Shown here piece after piece: positions 60,885 through 64,000 of a stretch of DNA of 64,000 nt (position 1 is the stretch's first letter; the number at the start of each line of letters is the position of its first letter). The translations under genes and the position numbers were made by a program. Under the pieces are notes generated by a model that searched no databases, had not been told where the DNA came from, and saw nothing but the letters and a program-made list of their open reading frames with translations. Source of the DNA: Fictibacillus nanhaiensis (GTDB taxonomy: Bacteria; Bacillota; Bacilli; Bacillales; Fictibacillaceae); contig NZ_JAMBOD010000007.1 of assembly GCF_023715445.1 (NCBI RefSeq), forward strand, positions 1 to 64,000, in the 5' to 3' direction.

Positions 60885-61421
60885 ATGTATGGGATTCTTG
60901 GCTTTTTGGATCGTGAAACAGAAGAACAAATTGATCTTTTAAGGGTTGGAATGAAAAAAGCGGATATAACTGAATATGGGATGAGACCGCACGTAACAAT
61001 TGCGACTCATAATGAGCTAGAAGTAGAGGTTTTTAAAAAGGAAATGGAAGAGTACTTTTTGACTGAATCTGCTATTTCATTATTTTTCCCGTCAATCGGA
61101 ATGTTTTTAAACAGCGGCACCTTATATGCAGCTCCCACAAAAGACCCCGCTTTAACCGATTTTCATTTTAGATATCATGAAAGGTTCAAAAAAATAATTG
61201 ATCCCAAATCTTTATATGCACCCTCACAATGGGTTCCTCACTGTACCATCGCCAGTTATCTAACACATGAAAAATTAGTTGAAGCCTTTGATTGCTCCGT
61301 GAAAAACTTGGAGCCCTTTCATGCAAAAATGGAAAGTGTTGCATTACTGGAACTTATTTTTGATGATGATATTTGTACAGATGTGAAGGAGATCTTCACG
61401 GTTGAATTAAAGAGGATTTAA
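60885..61421 (+). CDS. 2'-5' RNA ligase/2H phosphoesterase family protein
   Basis: A 178-residue protein with the two HxTx motifs of the 2H phosphoesterase superfamily: HVTIA near residue 37 and HCTIA near 123. It probably hydrolyses cyclic phosphodiesters in RNA or nucleotides. The ATG at 60885 follows CAGGAG by eight bases; the frame continues to 60840 without a signal. The next gene starts directly after its stop. Confidence 0.88.
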   Translation: MYGILGFLDRETEEQIDLLRVGMKKADITEYGMRPHVTIATHNELEVEVFKKEMEEYFLTESAISLFFPSIGMFLNSGTLYAAPTKDPALTDFHFRYHERFKKIIDPKSLYAPSQWVPHCTIASYLTHEKLVEAFDCSVKNLEPFHAKMESVALLELIFDDDICTDVKEIFTVELKRI

Positions 61422-61718
61422 ATGGTACAGTCATCTTTTAAAAAAGCCTTGTCTCTTTGTTTGTTAAGTTTATTTTGTTTGTTTTTTCTCGGCGACTTTA
61501 AAAACTTAGCTTATGAGCAAGTGTTAGGGCTGCCAATAATCATGTTAATCTTTTTTCTTGCCGCGATTTCGTTTATGTTTGCTCTCGTATCGATTGGACA
61601 TATATCTGGATTTTGGTCTGCGGTTGGAAGAGGGATTGTACTCTTCTTATCATTTGGTGTTGTTTTGTTTTCAGGATTCATCTGGCTATTTGATAACATT
61701 ATGTCACTGATAAGCTAA
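61422..61718 (+). CDS. small membrane protein, function unknown
   Basis: A 98-residue protein with three membrane segments at about 9-24, 36-58 and 69-92. The start follows directly on the stop of the phosphoesterase gene, so the two are coupled. AGAGGA lies in the end of that gene. I do not recognise the family. Confidence 0.75.
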   Translation: MVQSSFKKALSLCLLSLFCLFFLGDFKNLAYEQVLGLPIIMLIFFLAAISFMFALVSIGHISGFWSAVGRGIVLFLSFGVVLFSGFIWLFDNIMSLIS

Positions 61719-61797
61719 CGGGAATTCATAGCTGACGTTTTAGAAGAGATGCTGTATGGTTATACATATAAATAGCATATAGAAAGGAATCAATAGG

Positions 61798-62259
61798 ATG
61801 TGGAACGAATTTAAGACGTTTATCATGCGTGGCAATGTGATGGATCTTGCCATTGGGGTTATTATTGGAGCAGCGTTTGGAAAGATTGTGACCTCTTTAG
61901 TTGAAGATGTTATTATGCCTCCGATAGGGTTATTGCTGGGGAAAGTAGATTTTAGCAATTTATACATAAACTTGGGAAAAGGGGATTATTCCTCATTAGC
62001 TGAAGCACAAAAAGCTGGAGCAGCAACGCTGAACTATGGACTTTTTATAAACACACTAATTAACTTTTTTATTATAGCAGCTGTTATTTTCCTAGTCGTA
62101 AAGCAAATTAACCGTATGAAAAGAAAAGAAGAGATAAAAGAGCCAGATACAAAAGAATGTAAGTATTGTTTATCCACCATTCCTTTAAGAGCAGTGAAAT
62201 GTCAAAATTGTACAGCAGATCTAAATGACGATGCAGTAATGAAACAGTCCTCTGAGTAA
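61798..62259 (+). CDS. mscL: large-conductance mechanosensitive channel
   Basis: A 153-residue pentameric channel protein that releases solutes on hypo-osmotic shock. The N-terminal amphipathic helix [20 protein letters not shown] leads into the first membrane helix ([16 protein letters not shown]). The second helix is at about 82-103. The C-terminus carries a zinc-ribbon-like CKYC...CQNC (about 122-140), which E. coli MscL lacks but Bacillus proteins often have. AAAGGA precedes the ATG. Confidence 0.95.
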   Translation: MWNEFKTFIMRGNVMDLAIGVIIGAAFGKIVTSLVEDVIMPPIGLLLGKVDFSNLYINLGKGDYSSLAEAQKAGAATLNYGLFINTLINFFIIAAVIFLVVKQINRMKRKEEIKEPDTKECKYCLSTIPLRAVKCQNCTADLNDDAVMKQSSE

Positions 62260-62277
62260 GAGGGCTGTTTTTTTGTC
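62241..62277 (+). terminator. Rho-independent terminator of mscL
   Basis: AAACAGTCCTCT pairs with AGAGGGCTGTTT (one mismatch) and is followed by T's; it overlaps the end of the gene. Confidence 0.82.
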
Positions 62278-62356
62278 ATGAATCTATCATTGTTTTAACA
62301 TAGAATGAATGACAATAAATGGATAAAATAAAGAAAACGAAAATAGGAGTATATCG

Positions 62357-62839
62357 ATGAAGAAAATAAGAAGGATGATATGGATATTGACGTGGTTATT
62401 CTTAGCGGGATTCTCTATCCTTTTTGGTCCAGATCTTTGGGTGAAAATCCAAGCGAGTCAGCAAGCAACGCAGTTTTTAAAACATGCTGCCAAGCAAGAT
62501 TTTGAAGAAGCATTTGATCGGATTTATTTTTACAATGGGGCTTATGATGAAGATGTTACCATAACAAAGGATGCAGCAAAAAACAACTGGGTAACAAGAA
62601 ATAAAATGCTTTTTACTGAGGGCACTTATTTGAAGTCTTATGATAATTTAAGTGTTCGTATAGATGATGGCTTGCCAATTGGGAATGTAGACCTACTAAT
62701 GATAGAAAAAGGTAAAGAAAAAAGATATAAAAATGTATATATATCATTTAGTAAGAAGGACAAATGGAAAGTAGGTATGCTGCAAACAATGAAAGAAAGT
62801 AATTGGGAGAAACCATATAGCGGGCATGTTGTTCAATAA
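62357..62839 (+). CDS. membrane-anchored hypothetical protein
   Basis: A 160-residue protein with an N-terminal anchor (about 8-27, MIWILTWLFLAGFSILFGPD), then an extracytoplasmic domain of the NTF2-like/DUF4878 appearance (ASQQATQFLKHAAKQDFEEA, DKWKVGMLQTMKESNW). ATAGGAG precedes the ATG. Family assignment is tentative and function unknown. Confidence 0.7.
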   Translation: MKKIRRMIWILTWLFLAGFSILFGPDLWVKIQASQQATQFLKHAAKQDFEEAFDRIYFYNGAYDEDVTITKDAAKNNWVTRNKMLFTEGTYLKSYDNLSVRIDDGLPIGNVDLLMIEKGKEKRYKNVYISFSKKDKWKVGMLQTMKESNWEKPYSGHVVQ

Positions 62840-62972
62840 GGAAAGGCTACCTGATTCAACAAGAACAAGGCTGCACGGAAGTACAAGATACTGGAAACAG
62901 TTTTGTAATAGTAAGATTCCTTTATGTTACTATTAAACTATTAAATTGTGATTGGAATCGGTAGGTGGACGT

Positions 62973-64000
62973 ATGCCTCAATCTGTTAAAATATCCGTTC
63001 GGGCACTTGTTGAATATGTTTTCCGCTCAGGAAGCATTGAAACCGGATTTAAAACAACATCTTCATTAATAGAAGGAACAAAAGCCCATCAAACGATACA
63101 AAAAACGTACAGTGAAGCGGATGCAGCCGAGGTGTTCTTGCAGACGAGCTACGCATATGAAGACATCGACTACATAGTGGAAGGACGCTGTGACGGTCTT
63201 TTGCTGCAGGATGAAATGGTGACGATTGATGAAATAAAATCAACGGGAAAAAAACTAGAAGATATAACGAGAGATTCTAATCCGGTGCACTGGGCTCAGG
63301 CGAAATGCTACGCCTATATGTATTTGAAAAAAGAAGAAAAAGAGGATGTCAGGGTTCAGCTTACGTACGTACAGGTGGAATCAGGCGAACAAAAAAGATT
63401 TCAGGAAGAGTGTACGCTGCCAGAGTTAGAAGATTTTATGCTCCATCTCGTTAAAAGCTATGCTCCTTATGCGAAGCTCCGTCTTCATAATCAGCAGCAG
63501 CGTAATGAAAGCATCCGTGAACTTCCTTTTCCGTTTGATCGATATCGGAATGGCCAGCGGAATTTTGCAGGTGCTGTTTTTAAAACAATTGCTGATAAAA
63601 AAACACTCTTCGCCAATGCACCGACTGGAACTGGTAAAACGATCTCTACCCTTTTTCCTGCTGTTAAAGCGATCGGAGAAGAAAAGGCGGAAAAGATCTT
63701 TTATCTTACAGCAAAAACCCTGAACCGGAAAAACGCGGAAGAAGCCCTTCAGCTGATGAAAGATAAAGGATTGTTTCTTCAAAGCGTGACGCTAACGGCA
63801 AAGGACAAGGTTTGTTTTAAAGAGGAGACACGGTGTGATTCTTCTTATTGTGAATTTGCAGATGGATATTATGATCGCATCAATGGCGCTGTATTAGATG
63901 TTTTGAAGCATGAAACGATAATGGATCGAGATGTGATCTCTGAATATGCGCAAAAACATAGAGTCTGCCCGTTTGAATTTTCGATTGATCTCGCGTATGC
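62973..64000 (+). CDS. PD-(D/E)XK nuclease-XPD/DinG-type helicase, 5' part
   Basis: The first 342 codons of a longer gene that runs off the right edge. Residues about 1-200 hold a RecB/Cas4-like nuclease core, with EGRCDGLL (Asp74) and IDEIKST (Glu87, Lys89). Walker A APTGTGKT follows, with Lys222, and then a cysteine-rich insert (DKVCFKEETRC, YCEF, VCPFE) expected to bind a 4Fe-4S cluster as in XPD/DinG helicases. It is a likely 5'-3' DNA helicase-nuclease in repair. AGGTGG precedes the ATG. Confidence 0.88.
   Translation, partial: MPQSVKISVRALVEYVFRSGSIETGFKTTSSLIEGTKAHQTIQKTYSEADAAEVFLQTSYAYEDIDYIVEGRCDGLLLQDEMVTIDEIKSTGKKLEDITRDSNPVHWAQAKCYAYMYLKKEEKEDVRVQLTYVQVESGEQKRFQEECTLPELEDFMLHLVKSYAPYAKLRLHNQQQRNESIRELPFPFDRYRNGQRNFAGAVFKTIADKKTLFANAPTGTGKTISTLFPAVKAIGEEKAEKIFYLTAKTLNRKNAEEALQLMKDKGLFLQSVTLTAKDKVCFKEETRCDSSYCEFADGYYDRINGAVLDVLKHETIMDRDVISEYAQKHRVCPFEFSIDLAY

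Overview
The window is a 64 kb piece of a low-GC, spore-forming Bacillaceae chromosome. The evidence is strong AGGAGG-type ribosome binding sites, frequent GTG and TTG starts, a Spo0E-type phosphatase, YjcZ-type small sporulation proteins, a CtsR-controlled clpE, an S-box (SAM) riboswitch and abundant hairpin-plus-T-run terminators. Gene content and the intergenic repeats suggest a Fictibacillus/Bacillus-like species, but the genus is my inference. No rRNA, tRNA, CRISPR array, prophage or complete insertion sequence was seen.

Layout. 0-9 kb: an SDR dehydrogenase, an HU protein, a three-PAS sporulation-type histidine kinase, an HTH regulator, a CheW/MCP chemotaxis pair, a small membrane protein coupled to a YbjQ protein, and a GlcD-type FAD oxidase. 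9-20 kb: a BsuPI-domain lipoprotein, clpE with a CtsR-overlapped promoter, two very short minus-strand hydrophobic ORFs (one resembling type I toxins), a penicillin acylase, and many small conserved or hypothetical genes. 20-31 kb: Spo0E-type phosphatase, aldo/keto reductase, an mhq-like quinone detoxification operon behind a palindromic operator, a 1449-residue secreted subtilase (bacillopeptidase F-like), a fatty acid desaturase, and a ParB-like gene interrupted by an in-frame amber codon. 31-46 kb: small regulators, a methyltransferase, a haloperoxidase/PAP2-fold enzyme, a YcgQ/YcgR-like pair, a frameshifted VanW gene, CorA, a sugar ABC importer without its own ATPase, and assorted small genes. 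46.6-55.5 kb: one long S-box-controlled methionine operon: a MetY-CoA-binding-domain fusion, an SsuABC-like importer, an AMP-forming acyl-CoA synthetase, metX and hom. 55.8-64 kb: a 1368-residue exported phosphodiester-glycosidase/metallophosphatase fusion, a glycine-rich YjcZ protein, a 2H phosphoesterase, mscL and the start of a nuclease-helicase cut by the window end.

How genes work together. The clearest unit is the methionine operon: hom makes homoserine, metX acetylates it, and MetY sulfhydrylates it to homocysteine. The ABC importer may bring in organosulfur compounds and the acyl-CoA synthetase may supply the acyl-CoA donor. The mhqO-mhqD-flavin reductase operon is a second coherent unit, for aromatic/quinone stress.

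Unusual non-coding content includes a 20-bp tandem repeat family at two loci 49 kb apart with a degenerate relative at a third, a separate 21-bp array, a structured dispersed repeat of about 140 bp before clpE, and three GGGGTCTGaCCCC-type inverted repeats, one of them a perfect 40-bp palindrome. All functions are read from sequence without database searches.
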